From NCBI GenBank assembly GCA_903820565.1, contig CAIJHZ010000051.1:1-13555 (forward strand): DNA of 13,555 nt, read 5' to 3'. The notes beneath the pieces were generated by a model. That model was not told where the DNA came from. It made no database searches and worked only from the letters and a program-made list of their open reading frames with translations. Made by a program: the position numbers and the translations under genes. Within the stretch, counting starts at the first letter, position 1, and each line of letters opens with the position of its first letter. The DNA is from an uncultured Actinomycetes bacterium (lineage in GTDB: Bacteria; Actinomycetota; Actinomycetes; Nanopelagicales; Nanopelagicaceae). Below are positions 1 through 6,459 of this stretch, one piece after another.

Positions 1-1
1 A

Positions 2-136
2 GAGACAATCGAAGCATTCGAAGCACTTGCAGATGGAAAGTACGATCACATTCCAGAGCAGGCATTCTTCATGTGCGGTGGTCTTGCAGATGTTGAGCGC
101 AATGCAGCAGAACTAGCAGCAAGCTTGGCTAAGTAA
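2..136 (+). CDS. atpD: F1 ATP synthase subunit beta, C-terminal end (partial)
   Basis: The reading frame is open from base 2 to the TAA at 134-136 and encodes 44 residues containing GKYDHIPEQAFFMCGG. This is the characteristic C-terminal stretch of the catalytic beta subunit of the F1 motor, which makes ATP from ADP and phosphate on the cytoplasmic side of the membrane. The nucleotide-binding domain lies before the window, so catalytic residues cannot be checked. The next gene, atpC, begins 4 bases after the stop, as expected for the end of an atp operon. Assignment is firm from the motif and from the neighbour. Confidence 0.95.
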   Translation, partial: ETIEAFEALADGKYDHIPEQAFFMCGGLADVERNAAELAASLAK

Positions 137-140
137 AAAC

Positions 141-392
141 ATGACACTTAAAGTCGAACTCGTATCTCCAACAGAGCGCGTATGGTCGGGCGAAGCTACA
201 TCAGTTTCTGCCCGCACCATCGAAGGTGACATCGGTGTTCTCACTGATCATGCACCGCTCTTTGGAGTACTTGTCGATGGCCAGGTCGTGATTCACGGTG
301 TAAACGGTGAAGATAAAGAGTTCAATGTCAGCGGAGGCTTCTTATCTGTCTCAAATAACCGCGTTTCAATCCTGACAGAATCGGTTAAATAA
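141..392 (+). CDS. atpC: F1 ATP synthase subunit epsilon, short form lacking C-terminal helices
   Basis: The 83-residue product matches the N-terminal beta-sandwich domain of epsilon: a start of the type LKVELVSPTERVW, then GDIGVLTDHAPLFGVL, then GGFLSVSNNRVSIL. Epsilon belongs to the central stalk of F1 and couples rotation to the c-ring. Typical epsilon is about 120-140 residues and ends in a two-helix domain that can inhibit ATP hydrolysis. This protein stops right after the beta sandwich. From memory, short epsilon subunits of about 85-95 residues occur in other Actinobacteria, so this is probably a natural form and not a broken gene. The start is 4 bases after the atpD stop with no strong ribosome binding site, which fits operon coupling. 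The frame stays open for 26 further codons after the TAA at 390-392. Confidence 0.93.
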   Translation: MTLKVELVSPTERVWSGEATSVSARTIEGDIGVLTDHAPLFGVLVDGQVVIHGVNGEDKEFNVSGGFLSVSNNRVSILTESVK

Positions 393-414
393 ACTTACAA
401 AAAAAGAAATTCTC

Positions 415-486
415 AGCTTCGAAAAGATGAAGAAGTAGCTAAACAAGTTAATTTACTAGCTACGAAAAGATGAAGAAGCAACTACA
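415..486. repeat. Imperfect direct repeat, two 29-bp copies 43 bp apart
   Basis: Bases 415-443 and 458-486 match at 25 of 29 positions. The core of 16 bases (420-435 and 463-478, cgaaaagatgaagaag) is identical. The repeat lies in the convergent gap between atpC and murA. The 43-bp offset is not a multiple of three, so the copies are in different frames relative to atpC. It may be a local duplication. No function can be assigned from sequence alone. Confidence 0.8.
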
Positions 487-518
487 CACTTTTCTCCGCT
501 GTAAATTAACTCGTTTTT
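441..518 (+). terminator. Candidate terminator of the atp operon: long inverted repeat followed by T-run
   Basis: Bases 446-456 (agttaatttac) are perfectly complementary to 501-511. One mismatch plus four more pairs extend the arms to 441-456 and 501-516. A run of five T follows at 514-518. The 44-base interior can form a smaller stem (464-469 with 489-494). A competing hairpin pairs 435-441 with 457-463. The placement after atpC and before the oppositely oriented murA favours a terminator, but the stem is AU-rich and the loop is large, so strength is uncertain. Confidence 0.45.
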
Positions 519-533
519 GCGTTGAAAGAAATG

Positions 534-1793
534 TTATTCGCGAGTGACTTGTGCGCCGAGGCTTTGTAGCTGCTCAGCAAAGTTTGGGTAACCGCGGTCG
601 ACGTGGAAAGCCTGATCTACAGTCGTTTCACCCTCGGCTACTAATGCAGCAAGGATTAAACCGGCGCCTGCGCGGATATCGTGGGCCTCAACTGGTGCCC
701 CAGAGAGTTCTGGCACGCCTGTAATTGAGGCGTGATGACCGTCGACGCTGACTTGGGCGCCTAAACGGCTGAGTTCGTTGACAAACATGAAGCGAGATTC
801 AAATACGTTTTCGGTCACTAATGAATGTCCATCTGCGATTGCGTTGAGTGCGATCACCATCGGTAGTAAATCTGTTGGGAATCCTGGGTATGGAAGTGTT
901 GCAACATCAATTGCTTGCGGGCGAACATCCATCTTTACGCGGATTCCATCGGCTGTAGATGTGATGATCGCACCAGCTGATGCTAGTTTTTCTAAGGGAA
1001 GCTCAAGATGTTCTGGACGCGCGCCATGGATTGTGATGTCACCACGAGTCATTGCTGCAGCAAATGCCCACGTGCCAGTAATTATTCGATCGGTAATTGT
1101 TGTGTGATCAGTTGGGTGCATAACCTCAACACCAGTGATTGTGATGAGAGGCGAACCAAGACCTTCGATGTGCGCACCCATTGAAATTAAGAATTCACCA
1201 AGATCAACAATGTCAGGTTCGCGAGCTGCGTTGTCGATTGTGGTTACACCTTTTGCTAATACCGCAGCGGTCATGATGTTTTCAGTTGCACCAACACTCG
1301 GAAAATCTAATTCGACAGGTGCACCAACTAAACCATTGGGTGCTTCGGCAATTACATAACCATGCTCAATGTGCGCTTTCGCACCAAGTGTTTCAAGACC
1401 TTTGATATGAAAATCTAAACCTCGTGAACCAATTGCATCGCCGCCAGGCAGTGCAACATCTGCTTGACCAACTCGGGCTACAAGCGGACCCAAAACATTG
1501 ATGGATGCGCGCATTTTTCGGACTAAGTCATAATCTGCACGATGTGCAGGTTCTTGCGGAACTGTAATTGTTACGATGTCAGCGCCACGAACAACTGTGC
1601 ATCCGAGGCGGGTTAATAGATCAGCCATGATGTCCACATCGGCAATATCTGGGACATTGCGGATTGTTGTAGTGCCAGCGGCCAGCAGAGAGGCTGCCAT
1701 TAGCTTTAAAACCGAGTTCTTGGCACCAGTTACAGCGACTTCTCCACGCAGGGCGGTTCCACCAACTATGCGGAAGCGATCGTGGGATGCCAT
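534..1793 (-). CDS. murA: UDP-N-acetylglucosamine 1-carboxyvinyltransferase (MurA), Asp-type active site
   Basis: MurA transfers enolpyruvate from PEP to UDP-GlcNAc, the first committed step of peptidoglycan synthesis in the cytoplasm. The 419-residue length equals that of E. coli MurA. Visible landmarks are GAKNS (Lys25, Asn26), RKMRAS with Arg95, YPGFPTD with Asp308 (equivalent to the catalytic Asp305) and DRGY with Arg400. The loop that normally holds the catalytic, fosfomycin-alkylated cysteine reads PGGDAIGSRGLD, with Asp119 in that position. The same Cys-to-Asp replacement is known in Mycobacterium tuberculosis and Chlamydia, where the enzyme works but is insensitive to fosfomycin. The gene is divergent from the adenosyltransferase by 28 bp. 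The ATG at 1791-1793 sits 6 nt from a TAGACT hexamer, suggesting a leaderless mRNA. It follows the atp operon convergently. Confidence 0.97.
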   Translation of the reverse strand: MASHDRFRIVGGTALRGEVAVTGAKNSVLKLMAASLLAAGTTTIRNVPDIADVDIMADLLTRLGCTVVRGADIVTITVPQEPAHRADYDLVRKMRASINVLGPLVARVGQADVALPGGDAIGSRGLDFHIKGLETLGAKAHIEHGYVIAEAPNGLVGAPVELDFPSVGATENIMTAAVLAKGVTTIDNAAREPDIVDLGEFLISMGAHIEGLGSPLITITGVEVMHPTDHTTITDRIITGTWAFAAAMTRGDITIHGARPEHLELPLEKLASAGAIITSTADGIRVKMDVRPQAIDVATLPYPGFPTDLLPMVIALNAIADGHSLVTENVFESRFMFVNELSRLGAQVSVDGHHASITGVPELSGAPVEAHDIRAGAGLILAALVAEGETTVDQAFHVDRGYPNFAEQLQSLGAQVTRE

Positions 1794-1799
1794 GGCGGC

Positions 1800-1805
1800 A
1801 GTCTA
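1800..1805 (-). promoter_or_regulatory. -10 hexamer TAGACT of murA, leaderless geometry
   Basis: On the minus strand TAGACT is followed by exactly 6 bases and then the murA ATG. That would place the transcription start at the A of the ATG. No Shine-Dalgarno is present in the 6-base gap (gccgcc). A convincing -35 is not obvious. Confidence 0.55.
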
Positions 1806-1809
1806 CTTA

Positions 1810-1815
1810 TAGGCT
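1810..1815 (+). promoter_or_regulatory. -10 hexamer TAGGCT of the adenosyltransferase gene, leaderless geometry
   Basis: TAGGCT is followed by 6 bases (aggcac) and the ATG at 1822. It lies 4 bases from the oppositely oriented murA hexamer, so both promoters are packed in the same 28-bp gap and RNA polymerase binding at one should interfere with the other. This is inferred from geometry only. Confidence 0.55.
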
Positions 1816-1821
1816 AGGCAC

Positions 1822-2394
1822 ATGGTTAATTTAACGCGTATTTATACAAAGACTGGCGATGACGGAACAACATCTCTGGGGGATATGAGTCGTACTTCCA
1901 AGAATGACCCGCGTCTTGAAGCCTATGCGACAGTTGATGAAGCGAACTCAGCTATCGGTGTTGTGCTGTCTACAGATGAGTTAACAGACGCTGTGCGAGC
2001 TTTGTTAGTGCGCATTCAAAATGACTTGTTCGATGTTGGCGCAGATCTTTGTACTCCAGTTGTTGATTCTCCAGCCTTCGAACCACTGCGCGTTTTAGAA
2101 TCACAAATTACATATTTAGAAGAGCAAATCGATCTCTACAACGCAGGTCTTGAATCATTGCGTTCTTTTGTTTTGCCTTCAGGAACGGCGGCAGCGGCAC
2201 ATCTGCATGTTGCTCGCACAGTTGTCCGTCGCGCAGAACGTCGCACTTGGAATGCAATCCACTCATTTGGTGGTGGAGTTAATCCATTGACTGCAAAGTA
2301 TTTAAACCGCTGCTCAGATCTTCTCTTCGTACTCGCGCGATATGCGAACAAAGAAATTGGAGATCAGCTATGGGTTCCAGGAGCTAATCGCTAA
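1822..2394 (+). CDS. ATP:cob(I)alamin adenosyltransferase, PduO type
   Basis: This enzyme transfers the adenosyl group of ATP to cob(I)alamin or a precursor to make coenzyme B12. The N-terminal ATP-binding signature TKTGDDGTTSLGD is at residues 9-21. It is followed by the conserved VDEANSAIG (38-46) and by RRAERRTW (136-143), the arginine-rich helix typical of the PduO/MMAB family. At 190 residues it has the normal single-domain length and forms a helical bundle. The family is unrelated to CobA/CobO adenosyltransferases, so I give no cob symbol. Location beside murA and atpC is conserved in many Actinobacteria. The 3' end overlaps the converging secreted-protein gene by 4 bases. Whether the host makes corrinoids or only remodels imported ones cannot be told here. 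Confidence 0.94.
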   Translation: MVNLTRIYTKTGDDGTTSLGDMSRTSKNDPRLEAYATVDEANSAIGVVLSTDELTDAVRALLVRIQNDLFDVGADLCTPVVDSPAFEPLRVLESQITYLEEQIDLYNAGLESLRSFVLPSGTAAAAHLHVARTVVRRAERRTWNAIHSFGGGVNPLTAKYLNRCSDLLFVLARYANKEIGDQLWVPGANR

Positions 2395-2948
2395 GGAGCA
2401 ATTGTGTAAGAAGTTCCGGGGACTTTTTCAGCTGGTACATCTTTCCTGCACGTAGCTTTAATATTTGCCACAAAGTGGCGCAATTCGATAACTTCGCTAC
2501 TCACGATTAAAACAGTTGCGTACTTTTTTGCACCAGTTTCTGCAATTGTCGTTCGGACAGTTCCAAAGAGTTTTAAGGTTTTATCATCTACAGACGTCGG
2601 CCCTTTAATATCTGCAGTTATTACCCACCACGTACAGCCAGTTAAGGAAGCAACCTGAACTGCGCCGCATGAATACTTTTCACAGACAGGAATCCCATCT
2701 ATGGTTTTAGCTAATGCTTTGGTTAAAACCTTGTCATTAGATGCCAAACCAACGAGTTCTTTAGCGGTAGGAATCTTCACAAAAGCATTTCCGTCTTTGC
2801 TCTTAATGAATCCTTTTGGTGGCCACACCGGAGATGGAGAAGGCGTGATCTTTGCCTTGGCTTTAGCCAACGACGTTGTTGATGTAGCACCAGCAACTGG
2901 CATACATACAGAAAGCGCCAGAACTAGTGCAATAACCTTCTTAATCAC
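2391..2948 (-). CDS. Secreted protein of unknown function, coupled to ABC exporter
   Basis: I do not recognise this 185-residue protein. It starts with a Sec-type signal peptide: two lysines (3-4), a hydrophobic core (5-19) and an AGA site, with likely cleavage after Ala21. A short Lys/Ala and Pro/Ser-rich linker (28-44) follows, then a globular part with four cysteines (89, 94, 105, 167) that could form two disulfides outside the membrane. Cys15 inside the signal is preceded by Val14 and does not make a good lipobox. The GTG start (2946-2948) overlaps the end of the permease gene (stop at 2941-2943) by 8 bases, so translation is probably coupled. It is last in a cluster with the ABC ATPase and permease. 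It may be an exported accessory or cargo of that system, or an unrelated exported protein. Confidence 0.8.
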   Translation of the reverse strand: MIKKVIALVLALSVCMPVAGATSTTSLAKAKAKITPSPSPVWPPKGFIKSKDGNAFVKIPTAKELVGLASNDKVLTKALAKTIDGIPVCEKYSCGAVQVASLTGCTWWVITADIKGPTSVDDKTLKLFGTVRTTIAETGAKKYATVLIVSSEVIELRHFVANIKATCRKDVPAEKVPGTSYTIAP

Positions 2949-3735
2949 GGTCCCACTTAAATTTGCGAACGCTAAAGAAGATTCCTATTGCCAACCACAC
3001 GAGAAGAATTACAACGGTTTTGCCAGTTTCCCAGCTCTTTGCAACCTCTTGGCTAGCAAAAGAGTCTGGCAAGAAAACTGAGCGCATACCTTGTGTTAGC
3101 CACTTCAATGGGAATATCGAAGCGACCTGTTGCATCCACGAAGGTAGTTGAGTAAAAACAAAGAAAACTCCACTGAAGAACTGCAAGATGATAACTATGG
3201 GGGAGACAACAGCAGATGCACCACGTCCGCTTTTTGGAACAATGGAAAAAGCGATTCCAAGTGCTGTTGAGCATGCACTGCCTAACAAAACTAGCCAGGT
3301 AAAAGTGATCCACTTATTGATATCAGTTGGTAGTTCAACTCCAAAAAACAAAATGCCAAAGCCTAAAAGTAAAAGTATTTGTATGACCATGCTTACGAAA
3401 ATAAGAATTGCTTTGCCAATAAAATAACTAGATGCAGGCATTGGAGTGCCACGTAAACGCTTGAGCGCACCGAAATCTCGCTCTAAAGGAATCGTGATGG
3501 CGAGTGCCTGGAATCCTGTATTCACTAGGCCTGATGCAATCATTCCAGCAAGGAAGTACTGGGAAAATGTTACGCCAGGTGCGATGGTGTCTTTAAAGAC
3601 TGATCCAAAGATGGCAAGCAAGATAACTGGGAAAAGTAGGGTAAATACAACAGATTCGCGCTGGCGAGCAAACTGTCTGATCTCTAAGTTGCCGCGTCGG
3701 ATACCTAAGGAAAACGCGCTAGGAATTGGTTTCAT
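2941..3735 (-). CDS. ABC-2 type transporter permease
   Basis: The protein is an integral membrane subunit of the DrrB/ABC-2 exporter class, about 264 residues with around six hydrophobic segments. The N-terminal cytoplasmic stretch RQFARQRESVVFTLLFPVIL leads into the first membrane helix, as is usual for this family. Later segments include ILIFVSMVIQILLLLGF and FFSGVFFVFTQLPSWMQQ, the latter resembling the conserved extracellular region near the C-terminal helices. I prefer the ATG at 3733-3735: a GGGGG ribosome-binding-like run lies 5 bases upstream. A TTG at 3745-3747 would add four residues. The start overlaps the ATPase gene by 17 bases, and the end overlaps the secreted-protein start. 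It would pair with the adjacent ATPase to export an unknown substrate. Confidence 0.9.
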   Translation of the reverse strand: MKPIPSAFSLGIRRGNLEIRQFARQRESVVFTLLFPVILLAIFGSVFKDTIAPGVTFSQYFLAGMIASGLVNTGFQALAITIPLERDFGALKRLRGTPMPASSYFIGKAILIFVSMVIQILLLLGFGILFFGVELPTDINKWITFTWLVLLGSACSTALGIAFSIVPKSGRGASAVVSPIVIILQFFSGVFFVFTQLPSWMQQVASIFPLKWLTQGMRSVFLPDSFASQEVAKSWETGKTVVILLVWLAIGIFFSVRKFKWDRD

Positions 3736-4579
3736 GCGTGCCCCCAATCATTTCAAGATATATATCTTCAAGAGATGGCCGAGAGACAACTAGCTCGGGT
3801 ACTTCACCACCGAAGCGCGACGACAATGTGGCTACTAATTCAGTGGGATTATCAGAAAGTTCAGATTTAATTATTTCCCCATCGCGCCATGCAACTGTAG
3901 CTTGCGAAGTCGCGCGTCCACCAAGTTCGGCAGGGGTCGAAACCTCAATAATCACGCCGTTGTTTATTACCGCTACTCGATCTGCTAAAGCTTCAGCCTC
4001 ATCTAAATAGTGAGTTGTTAGCAGGATTGTGGTTCCATCACTGCGTAGCTTTTGGATTAAGGCCCAGAATGATCTACGAGCTTCAGGGTCAAAACCGGTT
4101 GTTGGTTCATCCAAGAACAACAGTTCTGGATTTCCTATGATTCCCAGTGCAACATCTAGGCGACGGCGCTGGCCACCTGAAAGAGTTCGAATTAATGCAT
4201 TCTCTTTTTCAATTAACCCCACTGAGTGGATGACTTCATCGACTGCACGGGGATTTGAGTAGTACCCACTGAAGTGGTCAATAGTTTCTAGAACCGTGAG
4301 GTCACCGGCATCTGCCGAGCTTTGTAAGACTATTCCGATGCGATTTCGCCATTGTCGGGATTCATGTCCTCTAGTCTGTGGATCAAATCCCAAGACTGAA
4401 ACGGTTCCAGAATCCCTCGTTCTAAATCCTTCGAGGATTTCGACGGTCGTTGTCTTACCTGCTCCATTAGGTCCTAATAATGAAAAAATCTCGCCTTGTG
4501 CGATTTCAAGATCAACTCCACGAACGGCGTGAGTATCGCCATAACTTTTCTTGAGGCCTTTTACTTCGATGAGGCTCAT
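3719..4579 (-). CDS. ABC transporter ATP-binding protein, DrrA-like exporter ATPase
   Basis: This 286-residue protein powers export by ATP hydrolysis on the cytoplasmic face. All ABC motifs are intact: Walker A GPNGAGKTT (36-44), Q-loop Gln86, signature LSGGQ (133-137), Walker B LLFLDEP with Asp157 and catalytic Glu158, D-loop region TTGFDP, and switch His190 in TTHYLDEAE. The extra C-terminal region (about 215-286) is typical of ATPases paired with ABC-2 permeases such as DrrA. The following permease gene overlaps it, so both subunits are likely co-translated. The ATG at 4577-4579 lies 6 bases from a TAAAGT hexamer, so the cluster promoter is probably leaderless. Substrate cannot be inferred; drug, lipid or polymer export are all seen in this class. 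Confidence 0.95.
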   Translation of the reverse strand: MSLIEVKGLKKSYGDTHAVRGVDLEIAQGEIFSLLGPNGAGKTTTVEILEGFRTRDSGTVSVLGFDPQTRGHESRQWRNRIGIVLQSSADAGDLTVLETIDHFSGYYSNPRAVDEVIHSVGLIEKENALIRTLSGGQRRRLDVALGIIGNPELLFLDEPTTGFDPEARRSFWALIQKLRSDGTTILLTTHYLDEAEALADRVAVINNGVIIEVSTPAELGGRATSQATVAWRDGEIIKSELSDNPTELVATLSSRFGGEVPELVVSRPSLEDIYLEMIGGTHETNS

Positions 4580-4585
4580 GTGGCT

Positions 4586-4591
4586 ACTTTA
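4586..4591 (-). promoter_or_regulatory. -10 hexamer TAAAGT of the ABC transporter cluster, leaderless geometry
   Basis: On the minus strand TAAAGT is followed by 6 bases (agccac) and the ATG of the ATPase gene. It overlaps a plus-strand TACTAT (4590-4595) that could serve the divergent zinc-protein gene with an 8-14 base leader. The two would then compete for polymerase. Confidence 0.5.
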
Positions 4592-4609
4592 CTATGCGAA
4601 AATACATCT

Positions 4610-4927
4610 GTGAGCCCGCGTAGAAACTACCCCAAGAAGCGGGTTAAGCCTGAGGAACCTCGGGAAATCAATATCGCATCGACAGGTGAGAGCACAGAAG
4701 AACATAGCGATGGCACTTATATTGTGCGCCGTTTAACTGGATCTGGTTCCACAAAGCCGTATCGCTGCCCCGGTTGTGATCAGTTAATTCCGCTTGCAAC
4801 TCCACATGTTGTTGCCTGGCTTGAATACGATGAAGATGGTCGACGCCACTGGCACACAGCATGTTGGGCGAAGAAAAATAAAAGACGCCCTAATACAGAA
4901 CGTACTCGTAACGCACCACGTTTTTAA
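4610..4927 (+). CDS. Conserved actinobacterial zinc-ribbon-like protein ending in NAPRF
   Basis: I choose the GTG at 4610-4612, which gives 105 residues beginning MSPRRN. An ATG at 4496 in the same frame would extend the gene through the divergent ABC ATPase start, which is unlikely. The family, as I recall it from other Actinobacteria, begins with the same SPRRN motif and ends in RNAPRF, and is often mislabelled ATP/GTP-binding protein. Residues 53-56 (CPGC) with His80/His82 and Cys85 in HWHTACW make a plausible zinc site. The N-terminal 50 residues are charged and probably disordered, and the C-terminus is strongly basic. It has no membrane segment or signal. The biochemical role is unknown; a nucleic-acid or ribosome partner would fit the basic tail but is speculation. 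The gene ends 9 bases before the converging aldehyde dehydrogenase. Confidence 0.85.
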   Translation: MSPRRNYPKKRVKPEEPREINIASTGESTEEHSDGTYIVRRLTGSGSTKPYRCPGCDQLIPLATPHVVAWLEYDEDGRRHWHTACWAKKNKRRPNTERTRNAPRF

Positions 4928-4936
4928 TGAAAGGTT

Positions 4937-6421
4937 TTAACCTAGCCGGCCCCTCAAAATCTTTGTAGCTTTGACAACAAGCTTGTCATCTTTTGCACGG
5001 CGTTTAAAACTTAAAAAATGTAGCGGCACATTAAATCGAGTACGAACAACGGTGCGTGGATATGTGTATTCCAGCAAACCTTCTGGACCATGCACGCGGC
5101 CGTATCCACTGTCCTTTACTCCACCAAATGGAACTGATGAGATTGCTGCAAAAGAAAATGTTGAGTTAATTGCGACCATTCCGCATTGCAACTGCGAAGC
5201 AATTTTCTTGCCTTGGCGCTTCGACCATACATTGGCACCTAATCCGTATCGTGATGCATTGGAAAGTTCTATCGCCTCTTTCATATTCGCAACACGATTA
5301 ATAATTATGATTGGCCCAAAAGTTTCCTCCCGTACCGCAGCAGAACTTTCAGGAACATCTACTAAAATAACTGGTTGCACAAATGGTGCTTGCACCGATT
5401 TCAAAGAACCGTAGGCAAATTGCCCACCATCCTTTATCGCAGCCTTGATATGAGATGAGATCACTGAAATCTGCGAAGGCATAGTTGCCGGACCATAATT
5501 TCCATCTCCAGGTGCTCCTGCATGAATACTTTTGGCTAGGGCAACAGATTTAGCAATAAATAAATCAGCAACCTTTTCATCAACATATACACGTTCGGCT
5601 CCAATGCACGACTGGCCCGCATTGGCCATAGCTGACCATATAGTCGCATCGACTGCGCGATCTAAGTTCGCATCTGCAGCAACTATTACAGGATCTTTTC
5701 CGCCACATTCGGCAATTATCGGTGTCAGATTTACTGCACAGGCTGCAGTAACAAGTTTTGCTGTTCGAGTAGAACCCGTGAATGATAATTTATCAACACC
5801 ACTAATACACAACGCGTTACCCGTATCTGCTAAACCAGTAATTGTTGTAAAAATATCTGCAAAGGGCGCAACCGTATTAAAACTTTCTTCCAGCCACACA
5901 CCAACGCCGGGTGTGTACTCACTTGGCTTGAACACAACTGTGTTTCCCGCAGCTAACGCATATGCAATAGATCCGACAGGCGTAAAAATTGGATAGTTCC
6001 ACGGTCCAATAACGCCAACAACGCCAAGCGATGATCTCTCAACTATTGCTGACATATTGGCCATCAACGCTCCAGGAGCACGGTAAGAGGTGCGCATAAT
6101 GTCTTCAGCATGTCTTGCCGCCCAGCCGATATGACTTACCGCCAATGATGCCTCAAGTTTTGCATCGCTAATTGGCTTGCCTGTTTCTGAAGAAACTAGA
6201 GCAGCAATCTGATCTACGTTTTTGATTATGTAGTTACTCCATGCCAATAAGACCTTCTTGCGACCTGAAAAACCTAACTTCTGCCACGCAGTACTGGCAT
6301 ATCGCGCATGAGTGACTATTTCAGTAACTGCCTTTGCCGAATAAATCGGATAGGTACCAATTGACTCACCTGTAACCGGATTAAGTGAGTTAAAAACTTT
6401 AGTAGATCGTGAAGTGGCCAT
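4937..6421 (-). CDS. NAD(P)+-dependent aldehyde dehydrogenase, succinate-semialdehyde dehydrogenase-like
   Basis: This is a full-length (494 residues) member of the ALDH superfamily, oxidising an aldehyde to its acid in the cytoplasm. Landmarks are PWNYP with oxyanion Asn142, FKPSEYTP with cofactor-binding Lys165 and Glu168, the FTGSTRT turn of the Rossmann fold (214-220), general base Glu238 in AECGGKDP, and nucleophile Cys272 in AGQSCIGAERVYV. Glu168 after Lys165 suggests NAD+ use may be possible, but cofactor choice is not certain. The overall pattern resembles mycobacterial GabD2-type proteins, so succinate semialdehyde is a candidate substrate. The C-terminus is basic (KRRAKDDK...RGRLG) and longer than the catalytic core needs. 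The gene is divergent from an alpha/beta hydrolase, with 38 bp between the starts. Confidence 0.9.
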   Translation of the reverse strand: MATSRSTKVFNSLNPVTGESIGTYPIYSAKAVTEIVTHARYASTAWQKLGFSGRKKVLLAWSNYIIKNVDQIAALVSSETGKPISDAKLEASLAVSHIGWAARHAEDIMRTSYRAPGALMANMSAIVERSSLGVVGVIGPWNYPIFTPVGSIAYALAAGNTVVFKPSEYTPGVGVWLEESFNTVAPFADIFTTITGLADTGNALCISGVDKLSFTGSTRTAKLVTAACAVNLTPIIAECGGKDPVIVAADANLDRAVDATIWSAMANAGQSCIGAERVYVDEKVADLFIAKSVALAKSIHAGAPGDGNYGPATMPSQISVISSHIKAAIKDGGQFAYGSLKSVQAPFVQPVILVDVPESSAAVREETFGPIIIINRVANMKEAIELSNASRYGLGANVWSKRQGKKIASQLQCGMVAINSTFSFAAISSVPFGGVKDSGYGRVHGPEGLLEYTYPRTVVRTRFNVPLHFLSFKRRAKDDKLVVKATKILRGRLG

Positions 6422-6428
6422 GTGAACA

Positions 6429-6434
6429 AGCCTA
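6429..6434 (-). promoter_or_regulatory. -10 hexamer TAGGCT of the aldehyde dehydrogenase gene
   Basis: On the minus strand TAGGCT is followed by 7 bases (tgttcac) and the ATG. No ribosome binding site is visible in the gap, so a leaderless or near-leaderless transcript is likely. The oppositely oriented hydrolase promoter starts 13 bases away. Confidence 0.5.
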
Positions 6435-6446
6435 GTCGGGTATAGA

Positions 6447-6452
6447 TAGGAT
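6447..6452 (+). promoter_or_regulatory. -10 hexamer TAGGAT of the alpha/beta hydrolase gene
   Basis: TAGGAT is followed by 7 bases (ttgaagt) and the ATG at 6460. The embedded AGGA could alternatively act as a weak Shine-Dalgarno 8 bases from the ATG, so the two readings are not separable from sequence. The block 6442-6464 is nearly identical to the block in front of the YbbN-like gene at 9619. Confidence 0.5.
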
Positions 6453-6459
6453 TTGAAGT

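Noticed and set aside
778..1107. Antisense frame of 109 codons inside murA
   Set aside because: It lies wholly within conserved murA, has no recognisable motif and looks like a codon-bias shadow.
2891..2910. Lipoprotein signal around Cys15 of the secreted protein
   Set aside because: The residue before the Cys is Val rather than Gly, Ala or Ser, and an AGA signal-peptidase I site follows, so a plain Sec signal fits better.
4496..4609. Longer zinc protein from an upstream ATG
   Set aside because: It would overlap the ABC ATPase coding start by 84 bases and its promoter. The GTG at 4610 yields the family-typical MSPRRN start.
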